NCBI GenBank assembly: GCA_035719045.1
Contig: DASTGO010000474.1
Location: 1 to 61,594 of the forward strand
Source: DASTGO01 sp035719045
Lineage (GTDB): Bacteria > Actinomycetota > Actinomycetes > Actinomycetales > Kineosporiaceae
Length of the DNA stretch: 61,594 bases
Direction: 5' to 3'
The notes under the pieces are model-generated. The model did no database searches. It saw nothing but the letters and a program-made list of their open reading frames with translations, and was not told the origin of the DNA. Positions 42,636 to 52,221 of this stretch are shown here, piece by piece; positions within the stretch are counted from its first letter, which is position 1; each line of letters opens with the position of its first letter. A program made the position numbers and the translations under genes.

Positions 42636-45039
42636 GCCGACCGGTCACCCGGTAGGCGTCGAACACGCCCTCGACCCGCCGGACAGCCGAGATGACGTGG
42701 TCCAGATGTCCGGGGTCGGCCATCTCGAAGGTGAACCGGGAGATCGCCACCCGGTCTCTCGAGGTGCTCACGTTCGCGGCGAGGATGTTCACGTGGTTGT
42801 CCGACAGCACGCGGGTGACGTCGGACAGCAGGCGGTTTCGGTCCAGGGCCTCGACCTGGATCTGTACCAGGAAAACGCTCCCGGCACTGGGTGCCCACTC
42901 GACCTCGACGATCCGGTCCGGCTCGGCACGCAGGTCCGCCACGTTCCCGCAGTCGGCCCGGTGCACGGACACCCCGCTGCCCCGGGTGACGAACCCGATG
43001 ATCGGGTCGCCCGGCACCGGCGTGCAGCACTTGGCCAGCTTCACCCACACGTCGTCGACCCCGCGGACCTCGACCCCGGGATCACCGATCCGCGGCCTGC
43101 GGGCCCTGGTGGGCGTGGTGACCTCAGCCAGGTCCTCCTCGGCACCGTCCTCGCCGCCGAGTGACTGCACCAGCCGCTGCACCACGTTCGCCGCGGAGAC
43201 ATGTCCCTCGCCGACCGCGGCGTACAGCGCGGTGACGTCGGGGTAGCGCATCTCACTGGCCAGCGCGACCAGCGACTCGTGCGACATCAGCCGCTGAATC
43301 GGCAGGTGCTGCTTGCGCATCGCCTTCGCGATCGCTTCCTTGCCCTGCTCGACCGCTTCCTCGCGGCGTTCCTTGGAGAACCACTGCCGGATCTTGTTCC
43401 GCGCGCGGGGACTGCGGACGAAGGTCAGCCAGTCCCGGCTCGGTCCGGCCGCATCGGCCTTGGAGGTGAAGATCTCGACCACGTCGCCGTTGTCGAGTGT
43501 GCTCTCCAGCGGGACCAGGCGGCCGTTGACCCGGGCCCCCATGCAGCGGTGCCCCACCTCGGTGTGCACCGCGTAGGCGAAGTCCACCGGGGTCGACCCC
43601 GATGGCAGAGCGACCACATCGCCCTGGGGGGTGAAGACGTAGACCTCGGCCGCGTTGATCTCGAACCGCAGCGAGTCCAGGAACTCCCCCGGGTCAGCGG
43701 TCTCGCGCTGCCAGTCCAGCAACTGGCGCAGCCACGCCATGTCGCTGGCGCCGCCGTCGTCCTTGCTGGAGTTACGGTTCGGGTCGTCCTTGTACTTCCA
43801 GTGCGCCGCGACACCGTATTCGGCGCGGCGGTGCATCTGGTGGGTCCGGATCTGGATCTCGACCGGCTTGCCCTCGGGTCCGATCACCGTCGTGTGCAAC
43901 GACTGGTACATGTTGAACTTGGGCATCGCGATGTAGTCCTTGAACCGCCCCGGCACCGGGTTCCACCGCGCATGCAGCGCACCCAGCACCGCGTAGCAGT
44001 CCCGGACCGTCTCGACGAGGACCCGCACCCCGACCAGGTCGTAGATGTCGGCGAAGTCGCGGCCTCGCACGATCATCTTCTGGTAGACGGAGTAGTAGTG
44101 CTTCGGCCGGCCGGTGACGGTGGCCTTGATCTTGGCGGCCCGCAGGTCCGCGCTCACCTGCTCGCGGACCTGGGCGAGGTAGTCCTCCCGGGCCGGTGCC
44201 CGCTCCGCCACCAGCCGGACGATCTCGTCGTACACCTTCGGGTAGAGGGTCGCGAAGGACAGGTCCTCCAGCTCCCACTTGATGGTGTTCATACCCAGCC
44301 GGTGCGCCAGCGGCGCGTAGATCTCCAGCGTCTCCCTGGCATTGCGCTCGGCCGAGGACTGCTGGACGTAGCGCCAGGTCCGGGCGTTGTGCAACCGGTC
44401 CGCCAGCTTGATGACCAGCACCCGGATGTCCCGGGCCATCGCGACGACCATCTTGCGGACGGTCTCGGCCTGGGCCGCGTCGCCGTAGACCACCTTGTCG
44501 AGCTTGGTCACGCCGTCCACCAGCATCGCGATCTCCGGACCGAAGTCCTTGCGCAGCTCGTCGAGGGTGTAGCTGGTGTCCTCGACGGTGTCGTGCAGCA
44601 GCGCAGCCGCCAGGGTGGGTGGGGTCATGCCCAGTTCGGCGAGGATGGCAGCCACGGCCACCGGGTGCGTGATGTAGGGGTCACCGCTCTTGCGCTTCTG
44701 ACCCGCATGCGCGCGGGCGGCCACCTCGAAGGCCCGCTCCACCACCGACAGGTCGGCCTTCGGGTGGGTGACCCGGACCGTCCGCAGCAGCGGCTCCAGC
44801 AGGGGTGAGGTCGTCGGGCCCCGACCGGATCCGAACCGGGCGATGCGGGACAGTACGCGGGTCGTCCCTGCCAGCCCCTCGGCCGGCGACGCCTGCCGAT
44901 GACGGGGGGCCGCACCGGTACCGGAAGCTGGTGCGGCAGGGCTCGCGGGCTCCTCAGCAGCAGCCGCCGAGTCGGGTGTCGGTGCGGGCAGCAGCACGGC
45001 GGAGTCCCGCCGGACTCCCGGCACCCCCTCTTCGGCCAC
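42625..45039 (-). CDS. rel: Bifunctional (p)ppGpp synthetase/hydrolase
   Basis: Controls the stringent response. 804 residues: HD hydrolase domain with H-D-T-V-E-D-T, synthetase domain (R-x-K-x-x-x-S-V-Y-Q-K-M and the Y-Q-S-L-H-T-T block), TGS (Y-V-F-T-P-Q-G-D-V), a helical/zinc-finger part and a C-terminal ACT domain (D-R-N-R-L-L-S-D-V-T-R-V-L). GTG 45039 has GGGAGG upstream. About 50 extra N-terminal residues are disordered. Downstream of apt as in most actinobacteria. The stop lies inside a repeat unit. Confidence 0.98.
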   Translation of the reverse strand: MAEEGVPGVRRDSAVLLPAPTPDSAAAAEEPASPAAPASGTGAAPRHRQASPAEGLAGTTRVLSRIARFGSGRGPTTSPLLEPLLRTVRVTHPKADLSVVERAFEVAARAHAGQKRKSGDPYITHPVAVAAILAELGMTPPTLAAALLHDTVEDTSYTLDELRKDFGPEIAMLVDGVTKLDKVVYGDAAQAETVRKMVVAMARDIRVLVIKLADRLHNARTWRYVQQSSAERNARETLEIYAPLAHRLGMNTIKWELEDLSFATLYPKVYDEIVRLVAERAPAREDYLAQVREQVSADLRAAKIKATVTGRPKHYYSVYQKMIVRGRDFADIYDLVGVRVLVETVRDCYAVLGALHARWNPVPGRFKDYIAMPKFNMYQSLHTTVIGPEGKPVEIQIRTHQMHRRAEYGVAAHWKYKDDPNRNSSKDDGGASDMAWLRQLLDWQRETADPGEFLDSLRFEINAAEVYVFTPQGDVVALPSGSTPVDFAYAVHTEVGHRCMGARVNGRLVPLESTLDNGDVVEIFTSKADAAGPSRDWLTFVRSPRARNKIRQWFSKERREEAVEQGKEAIAKAMRKQHLPIQRLMSHESLVALASEMRYPDVTALYAAVGEGHVSAANVVQRLVQSLGGEDGAEEDLAEVTTPTRARRPRIGDPGVEVRGVDDVWVKLAKCCTPVPGDPIIGFVTRGSGVSVHRADCGNVADLRAEPDRIVEVEWAPSAGSVFLVQIQVEALDRNRLLSDVTRVLSDNHVNILAANVSTSRDRVAISRFTFEMADPGHLDHVISAVRRVEGVFDAYRVTGRRAD

Positions 45040-45269
45040 GCCGCCTCCCGCTCCTCGACGTCCAGCGGTAACCCTGGAGAGTCGAGTCTACGGCCCAGGA
45101 CTCCCCGATACCCCCGTGCGGCGCAGACGGCACGCGGTCGGCCGATCGCACGGTAACACTAGGTCACCAGGTGTCTCCCCGAGGCCTCACCTGACACGCC
45201 CTGCGTCGGTGCGTGCCCCGCCAGTGCCCGAGCGTCACATCAGGCGCCGCATCCGGCGGGCCGCTCGAC

Positions 45270-45288
45270 TCGAGCCTGGCCGGCTCGA
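45270..45288 (-). terminator. Terminator after apt
   Basis: 7 bp perfect stem TCGAGCC/GGCTCGA with a 5 nt loop, 4 bp beyond the apt stop. Confidence 0.6.
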
Positions 45289-45292
45289 CCCC

Positions 45293-45823
45293 TCAGAGGC
45301 TGACCAGGGCCCGCAGTTCGCGGCCGCCCAGCCGTTCCCGGCCGCCCAGGAAGGTCAGTTCCAGCAGGACGCTCAGTCCGGACACCGTCCCACCGACCCG
45401 TTCCACCAGATCGCAGGCGGCCGCGGCAGTTCCGCCGGTGGCCAGCACATCGTCCACCACGAGTACCCGCTGACCAGGCTGGATGCCGTCGGTGTGCACC
45501 TCGATCTCGGCGGTCCCGTACTCCAGCGCATAGGCGGCACCCACCGTGGTGTGCGGCAACTTGCCGGCCTTGCGGATCGGGACGAACCCCACTCCCAGCG
45601 CAACCGCCACCGGCGCGGCCAGGATGAACCCGCGCGCCTCGATCCCCACCACGACATCCACCGCGCCGCGGACCGGCTCCGCGAACCCCTCCACAACCTG
45701 GGCGAAGGCCGCGCCGTCGGCGAGCAGAGGGGTGATGTCCTTGAACAGGATCCCCGGCGCGGGATAGTCCGGCACATCCCGGATCCGGTCACGCACGGTC
45801 TGGGCGAGCAGGTTCTCAGGCAC
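45293..45823 (-). CDS. apt: Adenine phosphoribosyltransferase
   Basis: Salvages adenine to AMP with PRPP. 176 residues; PRPP loop V-L-V-V-D-D-V-L-A-T-G-G-T-A near 120, the early D-Y-P-A-P-G-I-L-F-K-D-I-T-P-L and G-I-E-A-R-G-F-I-L motifs. GTG start; the upstream site is weak (AGGGA). It lies between secF and rel, with hairpins on both sides, so it may be transcribed partly on its own. Confidence 0.97.
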   Translation of the reverse strand: MPENLLAQTVRDRIRDVPDYPAPGILFKDITPLLADGAAFAQVVEGFAEPVRGAVDVVVGIEARGFILAAPVAVALGVGFVPIRKAGKLPHTTVGAAYALEYGTAEIEVHTDGIQPGQRVLVVDDVLATGGTAAAACDLVERVGGTVSGLSVLLELTFLGGRERLGGRELRALVSL

Positions 45824-45872
45824 GTCCGATCCCTATTCGTTCGCTGCTGTCCGCGGCCATCCCTCGGAGCTT

Positions 45873-45922
45873 CCCGGGACGGGTCAGGCCCGGCGGTGCC
45901 GGTGCGCGCGACCCGTCCCGGG
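45873..45922 (-). terminator. Long hairpin after secF
   Basis: 13 bp perfect stem (CCCGGGACGGGTC, 45873-45885, with 45910-45922) and a 24 nt GC-rich loop that can fold further, 8 bp after the secF stop and 50 bp before the apt start. Terminator or attenuator. Confidence 0.75.
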
Positions 45923-45930
45923 TCTGCTGC

Positions 45931-47079
45931 TCAGCGCTTGCGACCGCTCGGCCTGTTGCCGCGGCGGGGCTGCTGCCGTTGCCCACCCCGGGCCCCCGCC
46001 TCGTCACCGGCCACCGAGGGCGCGCCCGCGGGAGCGGCCACCGCAGCGGCCCCCACACCGGATGCGACCAGGCCCTCGCCCGCCCCCGCCTCCGCCCGCT
46101 CGGCGGCCTCGGCCCGCTTGCGGCGCACCCGCTCCGCCTGCTGCGCCAACTCCGGCTCCCGCTCTCGCAGATGTGCCAGCAACGGGGTGGCGATGAAGAT
46201 CGACGAGTAGGTACCCACGGCGATCCCGACGAACAGCGACAGGGCGATGTCCTTCAGGGTGCCCGCGCCGAGCACGAACGCCCCGATGAACAGGATCGAC
46301 GCCACCGGCAGCAGGGCCACCACGGAGGTGTTGATCGACCGGACCAGGGTCTGGTTCACGGCCAGGTTGGCCGCCTCGCCGAAGGTGCGCCGGGTGGTCG
46401 CGGTGATGTGGTCGGTGTTCTCCCGGACCTTGTCGAACACCACGACGGTGTCATACAGGGAGTACCCGAGGATGGTGAGGAACCCGATCACCGACGCCGG
46501 CGTGACCTCGAACCCGACCAGGGCGTACACCCCGACGGTGATCAGCAGGTCGTGGACCAGCGCGACCAGCCCGGCGACGGCCATCTTCCAGGTCCGGAAG
46601 TACAGCGCGATCACCGCAGCAACCAGGATGAGGAAGACCGCCAGACTGGTCCCGGCCTTGCTGGTGACGTCCTGCCCCCAGCTCGGGCCGACGAAGGACT
46701 GGGAGATCTGGTCCTGGTTGATGGAGTAGGTGCTCGCCAGCGCCGCCACGACCTTGTCGGTCTGCTGGGCGGTCAGCTTGTCGGTCTGGATCCGGATGTT
46801 GTCCGAGCCCACCGAGGACACCCGCACGTCCGCCCCCGGGACCACCCCCGTGACGGCCTTCTCCGCGGTGGCCTGGCTGGTGTCGTGGACGTGCAGGATG
46901 CGGAACTCCGACCCGCCGCGGAACTCCAGGCCGGGGTTCAGTCCCCGGATCCCCAGACCGAGCAGCGAGATGAGGACCGCCACCGCCGCTATCGCATACC
47001 AGCGCTTGCGGTTCCCGACGAACTCGAAGGACCGCCGGCCGGCGTACAGGTCATTGCCGAACTGGGCGAAGCTGGGCAT
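45931..47079 (-). CDS. secF: Protein translocase subunit SecF
   Basis: Works with SecD to pull secreted proteins out using the proton gradient. 382 residues: first membrane helix (about 29-47), G-L-E-F-R-G-G-S motif, a periplasm-side domain, then five helices with S-V-I-G-F-L-T-I-L-G-Y-S-L-Y-D-T-V-V-V-F-D-K-V-R-E-N. The last 60 residues are a cytoplasmic Ala/Arg-rich tail. Its start overlaps the secD stop by one base. Confidence 0.97.
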   Translation of the reverse strand: MPSFAQFGNDLYAGRRSFEFVGNRKRWYAIAAVAVLISLLGLGIRGLNPGLEFRGGSEFRILHVHDTSQATAEKAVTGVVPGADVRVSSVGSDNIRIQTDKLTAQQTDKVVAALASTYSINQDQISQSFVGPSWGQDVTSKAGTSLAVFLILVAAVIALYFRTWKMAVAGLVALVHDLLITVGVYALVGFEVTPASVIGFLTILGYSLYDTVVVFDKVRENTDHITATTRRTFGEAANLAVNQTLVRSINTSVVALLPVASILFIGAFVLGAGTLKDIALSLFVGIAVGTYSSIFIATPLLAHLREREPELAQQAERVRRKRAEAAERAEAGAGEGLVASGVGAAAVAAPAGAPSVAGDEAGARGGQRQQPRRGNRPSGRKR

Positions 47080-49112
47080 CAGGACTCCTTACCGGAGGAC
47101 GCGCCCGGGCGGGCGTCGGCGGACTTCCCGGCACCGGCCTTCGAGACGGCCAGGTCGACGTCGGTCTCTCCCGGATCCTCGGCGCCCGGCTGGTCCGGAC
47201 CCTCCGTGGCCCGGGCGGCCGCTGCCCGGCGTTCGGCGATGGTCCCGCCGGACCTCTCCTCACCCGGCCCTCTCACCCGTCCTCGCCCGGCGTACGTGAT
47301 CGACCGGCCCAGGTGCTCCGGGTCGAATCCGGACAGCTTGTGCCCTCCGCCGAAGAACTTCGTCCGGGCCAGCACGGTCACCATCGGCTTGGTGAACAGG
47401 AACACGACCAGGACGTCGATGAGCGTGGTCAGGCCGAGGGTGAAGGCGAAACCCTTCACGCCGCCCAGCGCGAGGACGAACAGGACCACCGCGGCGAGAA
47501 AGCTCACCGCGTCCGAGGCCAGGATCGTGCGCCGGGCCCGGATCCAGGCGGACTCGACCGCCGGGATGAGGTTGCGCCCGTCCCGGACCTCGTCCCGTAC
47601 CCGTTCGAAGTACACGATGAACGAGTCCGCGGTGATACCGATCGACACGATGAGACCCGCGACGCCGGCGAGGCTGAGCCGGTAGTTCGCCCGCCAGCCG
47701 AGCAGGTCCACGAGGCCGAAGGTGAGCGCACCCGCAATCCCGAGGCTGGCCACCGTGAGGAAGCCGAGTGCCCGGTACTGCAGCAGTGAGTACACGACCA
47801 CCAGAGCCAGGCCGATCACCCCGGCGAGCAGGCCGCGGGTCAACTGCTCGCTGCCGAGGGTGGCCGAGATCTCCTGGTCGGTCAGCGGCTTGAAGGAGAT
47901 CGGCAGGGCACCGAACTTCAGCTGGTTGGCCAGCATCGTGGCATCGGCCTCGGTGAACGACCCGGTGATCTGGGCCGACCCTCCGGTGATCGCCTCGCGG
48001 GTGGTCGGGGCCGAGATCACCTTGCCGTCGAGCACGATCGCGAACTGGTTGCGGGCCCCGGTCAGCGCCGCCAGCCGGGTGGTGACGTCCCCGAACTTCT
48101 TCGCCCCGTCACTGTTGAAGGACAGGTTGACCTGCCAGCCGGTGCCGGTCACCTGGCCCTGCGAGTTGGTCTCCGGACCCGCGGCGGCCGCCTTGATGTC
48201 CAGGCCGATCACCTCTGCCGGACCGAGCAGGTACTTCGCCGACTTGTCGACGCTGCACGCCACGAGCGGCTTGGCCGCGTCGTCGCCGCCGACCGCGCTG
48301 TACTTCGCGCAGTCCAGCGTCGCGAACAACTGCTCGTACGTCGCCCCCGCCACACCGGGCACCGACTCGCCGGCCCAGTTCGGGTCACTGGCGTCGGTCG
48401 GCTTGGCTCCGGGCGTGGCCGCGACCGCGCCTCCGGTCGCGGTCACCGCCGGATTCCCGGTCGGGGCCGCCGCCGGGCTGCCGGTCGGGGCGCTCGCCGG
48501 GGAACCGGTGGCGTTCACGGTCGGCGTGGGCGTCGCCTGCAGCAGCCCGTTCGGGAGGACCATCCCGTTGGAGCTCGGCGACGGGGAGGACTTGAGGGTG
48601 GCGGCCGGGCCGCCCGACGCGGACGGCGGCGTGGCCGTGGCCGTCGAGGTGGCGCCCGGGGTGGCCGTGGTGGTCGCCGCCGGGGTCATCGTCGCGGTGC
48701 CCGTCGGCGCCGGCTGCGTGCCCGACTCGGCGAGCACCGCCCGGAACCGCAGTTGCGCGGCCGACTCGACCAGCTTCTTCGTCTGCGCGTCCACCTTGCC
48801 GGGCAGGGACACCACGATGTTCTGCCCCTGGGAGGTCACCTCGGCCTCGGAGACTCCGCTGCCGTTGACCCGCTGACGGATGATCTCGATCGACCGGTCG
48901 ATCGTGTTCTGGTCGATGGACCCCGACGAACCCGCTACCGGGACCGGGGCCAGCACGATCTCGGTGCCGCCCTCCAGGTCGAGGGCGAGCTTCGGCTTCC
49001 ACTGCGCGTTGGACCAGACGACGCCGGCCGCCACCACGCCGTAGAGCAGAAGAAGGAGCCCCAGCATCACACCGAGGGTGCGGAGGGGGCGGGAGCCTGC
49101 GGATCGAGCCAC
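47079..49112 (-). CDS. secD: Protein translocase subunit SecD
   Basis: 677 residues, GTG start. N-terminal helix, then L-D-L-E-G-G-T-E-I, the P1 domain interrupted by about 110 residues of Thr/Ala/Pro/Gly low complexity (roughly 145-250), then the base domain and five helices with G-L-A-L-V-V-V-Y-S-L-L-Q-Y-R and the conserved V-S-I-G-I-T-A-D-S-F-I-V-Y-F-E-R-V-R-D-E. The insertion is much longer than in E. coli SecD and probably spans the cell wall side as a flexible linker. Lies between yajC and secF. Confidence 0.97.
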   Translation of the reverse strand: MARSAGSRPLRTLGVMLGLLLLLYGVVAAGVVWSNAQWKPKLALDLEGGTEIVLAPVPVAGSSGSIDQNTIDRSIEIIRQRVNGSGVSEAEVTSQGQNIVVSLPGKVDAQTKKLVESAAQLRFRAVLAESGTQPAPTGTATMTPAATTTATPGATSTATATPPSASGGPAATLKSSPSPSSNGMVLPNGLLQATPTPTVNATGSPASAPTGSPAAAPTGNPAVTATGGAVAATPGAKPTDASDPNWAGESVPGVAGATYEQLFATLDCAKYSAVGGDDAAKPLVACSVDKSAKYLLGPAEVIGLDIKAAAAGPETNSQGQVTGTGWQVNLSFNSDGAKKFGDVTTRLAALTGARNQFAIVLDGKVISAPTTREAITGGSAQITGSFTEADATMLANQLKFGALPISFKPLTDQEISATLGSEQLTRGLLAGVIGLALVVVYSLLQYRALGFLTVASLGIAGALTFGLVDLLGWRANYRLSLAGVAGLIVSIGITADSFIVYFERVRDEVRDGRNLIPAVESAWIRARRTILASDAVSFLAAVVLFVLALGGVKGFAFTLGLTTLIDVLVVFLFTKPMVTVLARTKFFGGGHKLSGFDPEHLGRSITYAGRGRVRGPGEERSGGTIAERRAAAARATEGPDQPGAEDPGETDVDLAVSKAGAGKSADARPGASSGKES

Positions 49113-49226
49113 GGGTTGGAGTTCTCTCTGTGCGTGTCGAACGGGTGCCCGCCCGGTCGGCGGTCATCCGCTGCTGCTGCGGACCGGCGGATCACCGTAC
49201 CCGGACGGGCCCAGCCGCGGGAGGGG

Positions 49227-49637
49227 TCATCCCCGGTCGGGGGGCGGGTCACCGGCCGACGGGCTGCTGCCACCGGGCTCGGGACCCTCGCCGTCGGCCG
49301 GAGAGCGACCGGCGGGACCCGACGGGTCCTCGTCGGCGAGGTCGGGGTCCCCGGACGGTTCACCGGGCGAGCTGTTCCGGGAGTCTGCGGGGGGCATCAC
49401 ACGGGCCACGGCCCTGCGGTCCCAGCGGGACTCCTGGCCCGGTCCGGTGCGCAGCACCACGACCGCGTCGTCCACCGAGACCACCGTGGCGTACAGGCCA
49501 CCGGCGGTCATCACCTCGGCGCCGGGGGTGAGCTGCGACTGCACGCTGTGCTGATCCCGCCGCTGGCGCCGCTGGCCCATGATCAGCACGACGAACAGGC
49601 CGACCGTGACGACCAGGAGCAGGATGCTCGAATCCAC
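49227..49637 (-). CDS. yajC: Preprotein translocase subunit YajC
   Basis: 136 residues from GTG 49637 (AAGGG nine bases ahead; TTG 49646 is possible). One membrane helix at the start, the basic Q-R-R-Q-R-R-D-Q block, then L-T-P-G-A-E-V-M-T-A-G-G-L-Y-A-T-V-V-S-V, the YajC core. The last 50 residues are an acidic Pro/Gly/Ser tail. Accessory to SecDF. Confidence 0.93.
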   Translation of the reverse strand: MDSSILLLVVTVGLFVVLIMGQRRQRRDQHSVQSQLTPGAEVMTAGGLYATVVSVDDAVVVLRTGPGQESRWDRRAVARVMPPADSRNSSPGEPSGDPDLADEDPSGPAGRSPADGEGPEPGGSSPSAGDPPPDRG

Positions 49638-49771
49638 GACGGACAACCCTTCGGCTCGGTGGGGTCACGGGGTCCGGGGCAGGGGACCTGCTCCGGGTTG
49701 ACAGCCCTCCCATGCCAACGGCCGCTGACCCTACTCCGGTTCCGCGGCCCCACGGGAGTGTAGCGTGACCG

Positions 49772-50842
49772 TCACCGCAGGCCGTCGAACAACTCCGGCT
49801 GGGCGGCCGATCGCCCCACATCGGGCGGCGGGTTCAGGCGCAGATGCTCCCAGGTGGCCGGCGTGGCGACCCGTCCGCGCGGGGTCCGGCCGAGCAGCCC
49901 CTCCCGGACCAGGAACGGTTCGACCACCGTCTCCACGGTCTCCGGTTCCTCACCGACCGCGACCGCCAGGGTGGACAACCCCACCGGCCCGCCGCCGAAC
50001 CTCGTGCACAACGCCTGCAGGACGGCGCCGTCCAGCCGGTCCAGTCCGCGGGCGTCCACCGCGTACACCCGCAGGGCGGCGTCCGCAGCGGCCCGGTCGA
50101 GCACCCCATCCCCCCGGACCTGCGCCCAGTCCCGGACCCGTCGCAGCAGCCGGTTGGCGATCCGGGGTGTGCCACGGGAACGCCGCGCGATCTCCTGTGC
50201 CCCCTCCTCGGTGAGCCGCACCCCGAGCAGTCCCGCCGACCGGCGCAGGACCTGCTCCAGCTCCGCGGGTTCGTAGAAGTCGAGGTGACCGGTGAAGCCG
50301 AACCGGTCCCGCAGCGGACCGGGCAGCATGCCGGCTCGGGTGGTGGCACCAACGATGGTGAACGACGGCAGGTCCAGCGGGATCGCCGTGGCGCCGGGCC
50401 CCTTGCCCACCACGATGTCGACCCGGAAGTCCTCCATCGCGACGTAGAGCATCTCCTCGGCCGGGCGGGCCATCCGGTGGATCTCGTCGAGGAACAGCAC
50501 CTCCCCGGGTTCCAGTGAGGACAGCACCGCGGCCAGATCGCCCGCATGCTGGATCGCCGGGCCGCTGGTCACCCGCAGCGGTGCCTCCAGCTCATGGGCG
50601 ACGATCATCGCCAGGGTGGTCTTGCCCAGGCCCGGCGGGCCGGACAGCAGGATGTGGTCCGGGGCGTGGCCGCGACCCCGGGCCGCCTCCAAGACCAGGG
50701 AGAGCTGCTCGCGGACCACGCGCTGCCCGACGAACTCGCTCAGCCGCTTCGGCCGCAGCGCGCTCTCGACCGCACGCTCGTCCGCGTCCGCCCCCACATC
50801 GACCAGGGACGTCCCGGTGAACTCCTCCGGGCGCCCGGTCAC
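49772..50842 (-). CDS. ruvB: Holliday junction helicase RuvB
   Basis: Hexameric AAA+ motor for branch migration with RuvA. 356 residues: R-P-K-R-L-S-E-F-V-G-Q, Walker A G-P-P-G-L-G-K-T-T, Walker B F-L-D-E-I-H-R, sensor 1 G-A-T-T-R-A-G and arginine finger region P-L-R-D-R-F, then the winged helix domain with R-T-P-R-G-R-V-A-T. GTG 50842 overlaps the ruvA stop by 4 bp (GTGA). Confidence 0.98.
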   Translation of the reverse strand: MTGRPEEFTGTSLVDVGADADERAVESALRPKRLSEFVGQRVVREQLSLVLEAARGRGHAPDHILLSGPPGLGKTTLAMIVAHELEAPLRVTSGPAIQHAGDLAAVLSSLEPGEVLFLDEIHRMARPAEEMLYVAMEDFRVDIVVGKGPGATAIPLDLPSFTIVGATTRAGMLPGPLRDRFGFTGHLDFYEPAELEQVLRRSAGLLGVRLTEEGAQEIARRSRGTPRIANRLLRRVRDWAQVRGDGVLDRAAADAALRVYAVDARGLDRLDGAVLQALCTRFGGGPVGLSTLAVAVGEEPETVETVVEPFLVREGLLGRTPRGRVATPATWEHLRLNPPPDVGRSAAQPELFDGLR

Positions 50843-51465
50843 CCGACCCTGCCCAGCTGCCGCAACGCGGCCCGCAGCACCCCCGCGACATCGCCACTGT
50901 CGGCGGCGGTCGCCGCACCATCGGCGATCACGCTCTCGACGGCCTCCGCGGCCTGTTTCGCCGACCACCCCAGGCCGACCAGCGCCTCGACCACCTGCTC
51001 GGACGGCCGGGTGCCCGTGCTGGCGGGGACAGCGGGCGGCAACTGCCCGGCCGCGGCCCCCGAGGGCGCCCCCAGCCGGTCGGTGAGCTCCAGCACGATC
51101 CGCTGGGCACCCTTGCGGCCGATCCCGGGCACCTTCATCAGGGCGGTCAGGTCCTGGGCGGAGACGGCGGTGCGCAGGCCGTCCGGCGTGTGCACGGCGA
51201 GCATGGCCAGCGCCAGCCGGGGACCGATCCCCGAGACCGTCTGCACCGTCTCGAAGACGTCCCGCTCGTCGGCGTCGGCGAAACCGAACAGGGTGAGGGC
51301 GTCCTCCCGGACCACCAGGCTGGTCGCCAGTTCCGCCTCGTGGCCCACTCGCAGGCCGGCCAGGGTGGCAGGCGTGGCGAGCACGAGCAGGCCCACCCCT
51401 CCGACCTCCACCACGCAGGAGTCCAGCCGGACGGCCAGGACCCGTCCCCGAACCGAGGCGATCAT
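50839..51465 (-). CDS. ruvA: Holliday junction protein RuvA
   Basis: 208 residues: OB-fold domain (M-I-A-S-V-R-G-R-V-L), two helix-hairpin-helix motifs (V-S-G-I-G-P-R-L-A-L and V-P-G-I-G-R-K-G-A-Q-R), a flexible linker, and domain III (V-E-A-L-V-G-L-G-W-S-A-K-Q-A), which contacts RuvB. Middle gene of ruvC-ruvA-ruvB. Confidence 0.97.
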   Translation of the reverse strand: MIASVRGRVLAVRLDSCVVEVGGVGLLVLATPATLAGLRVGHEAELATSLVVREDALTLFGFADADERDVFETVQTVSGIGPRLALAMLAVHTPDGLRTAVSAQDLTALMKVPGIGRKGAQRIVLELTDRLGAPSGAAAGQLPPAVPASTGTRPSEQVVEALVGLGWSAKQAAEAVESVIADGAATAADSGDVAGVLRAALRQLGRVG

Positions 51466-51507
51466 CGCGTTCCTCCCGCCCGCACCGAACAGGTGTACGA
51501 ACGCACC

Positions 51508-52143
51508 TTAGCGGGCCGCTCCCCCGGTCTGCCGCCGCAACGCACCGGAACGTGGGGGCACGGCACCGCCACGGACCGCGGGAGCCTCGCGGCGGGCCTG
51601 TTCGGCGGCCTCCACCCAGCGCCGCTGGGCCGCCGTCGGGCTGCCCGCCAGCCCCGGTGCCAGCGCCAGCGTCCCGTCCCGCCAGAGGTGGGTGATCGCC
51701 AGCGCGAGGGCGTCGGCGGCGTCGGCCGGCCGCGGGGTGTCCGGGAGGTCGAGGATCCGGGTCACCATCGCCGCGACCTGCTGCTTGCCGGCCCGGCCCG
51801 AACCGGTCACCGCGGCCTTGACCTCACTGGGCGTGTGCAGGGCGACCGGGATCCCCCGCCGGGCGGCGGCCAGCACGGCCACCCCGGCCGCCTGTGCGGT
51901 GCCCATCACGGTCCGGACGTTGTGCTGGCTGAACACCCGCTCGACGGCCACCACATCCGGCCGGAGCTGGTCCAACCAGCCGTCCAGTGCCTCGGCGATC
52001 GCCAGCAGCCGGCTGTCCACCCCTGACTGGGCCGGGGTCCGGATCACGTCCACGGCGACGAGGCTGACGCGGCGGCCCCGGCGACCCTCCACAGCACCGA
52101 GCCCGCACCGGGTCAGGCCGGGGTCCACCCCGAGAACCCGCAC
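51508..52143 (-). CDS. ruvC: Crossover junction endonuclease RuvC
   Basis: Resolves Holliday junctions. 211 residues from GTG 52143 (GAGAGGTGAGG ahead); catalytic acids in V-L-G-V-D-P-G, V-A-V-E-R-V-F and A-D-A-A-D-A-L-A-L-A. About 40 C-terminal residues are an Arg/Ala/Pro tail. An ATG further upstream is in frame but reads through a 23 bp tandem repeat and gives an unlikely N-terminus. Confidence 0.96.
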   Translation of the reverse strand: MRVLGVDPGLTRCGLGAVEGRRGRRVSLVAVDVIRTPAQSGVDSRLLAIAEALDGWLDQLRPDVVAVERVFSQHNVRTVMGTAQAAGVAVLAAARRGIPVALHTPSEVKAAVTGSGRAGKQQVAAMVTRILDLPDTPRPADAADALALAITHLWRDGTLALAPGLAGSPTAAQRRWVEAAEQARREAPAVRGGAVPPRSGALRRQTGGAAR

Positions 52144-52160
52144 ACCCTCACCTCTCCCAC

Positions 52161-52221
52161 GACCCGGCCGGTCCCTCTTCCATGACCCGGCCGGTCCCTC
52201 TTCCATGACCCGGCCGGCCAT
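52161..52221. repeat. 23 bp tandem repeat upstream of ruvC
   Basis: Two identical 23 bp units (52161-52183, 52184-52206) and a 15 bp partial (52207-52221). On the ruvC strand each carries ATGGAAGAGGGACC, and the true ribosome-site region (GTGGGAGAGGTGAGG) looks like a diverged copy. Confidence 0.85.

Noticed and set aside
49698..49703. TTGACA on the plus strand near yajC
   Set aside because: No suitable -10 at 16-18 bp and no plus-strand gene follows.
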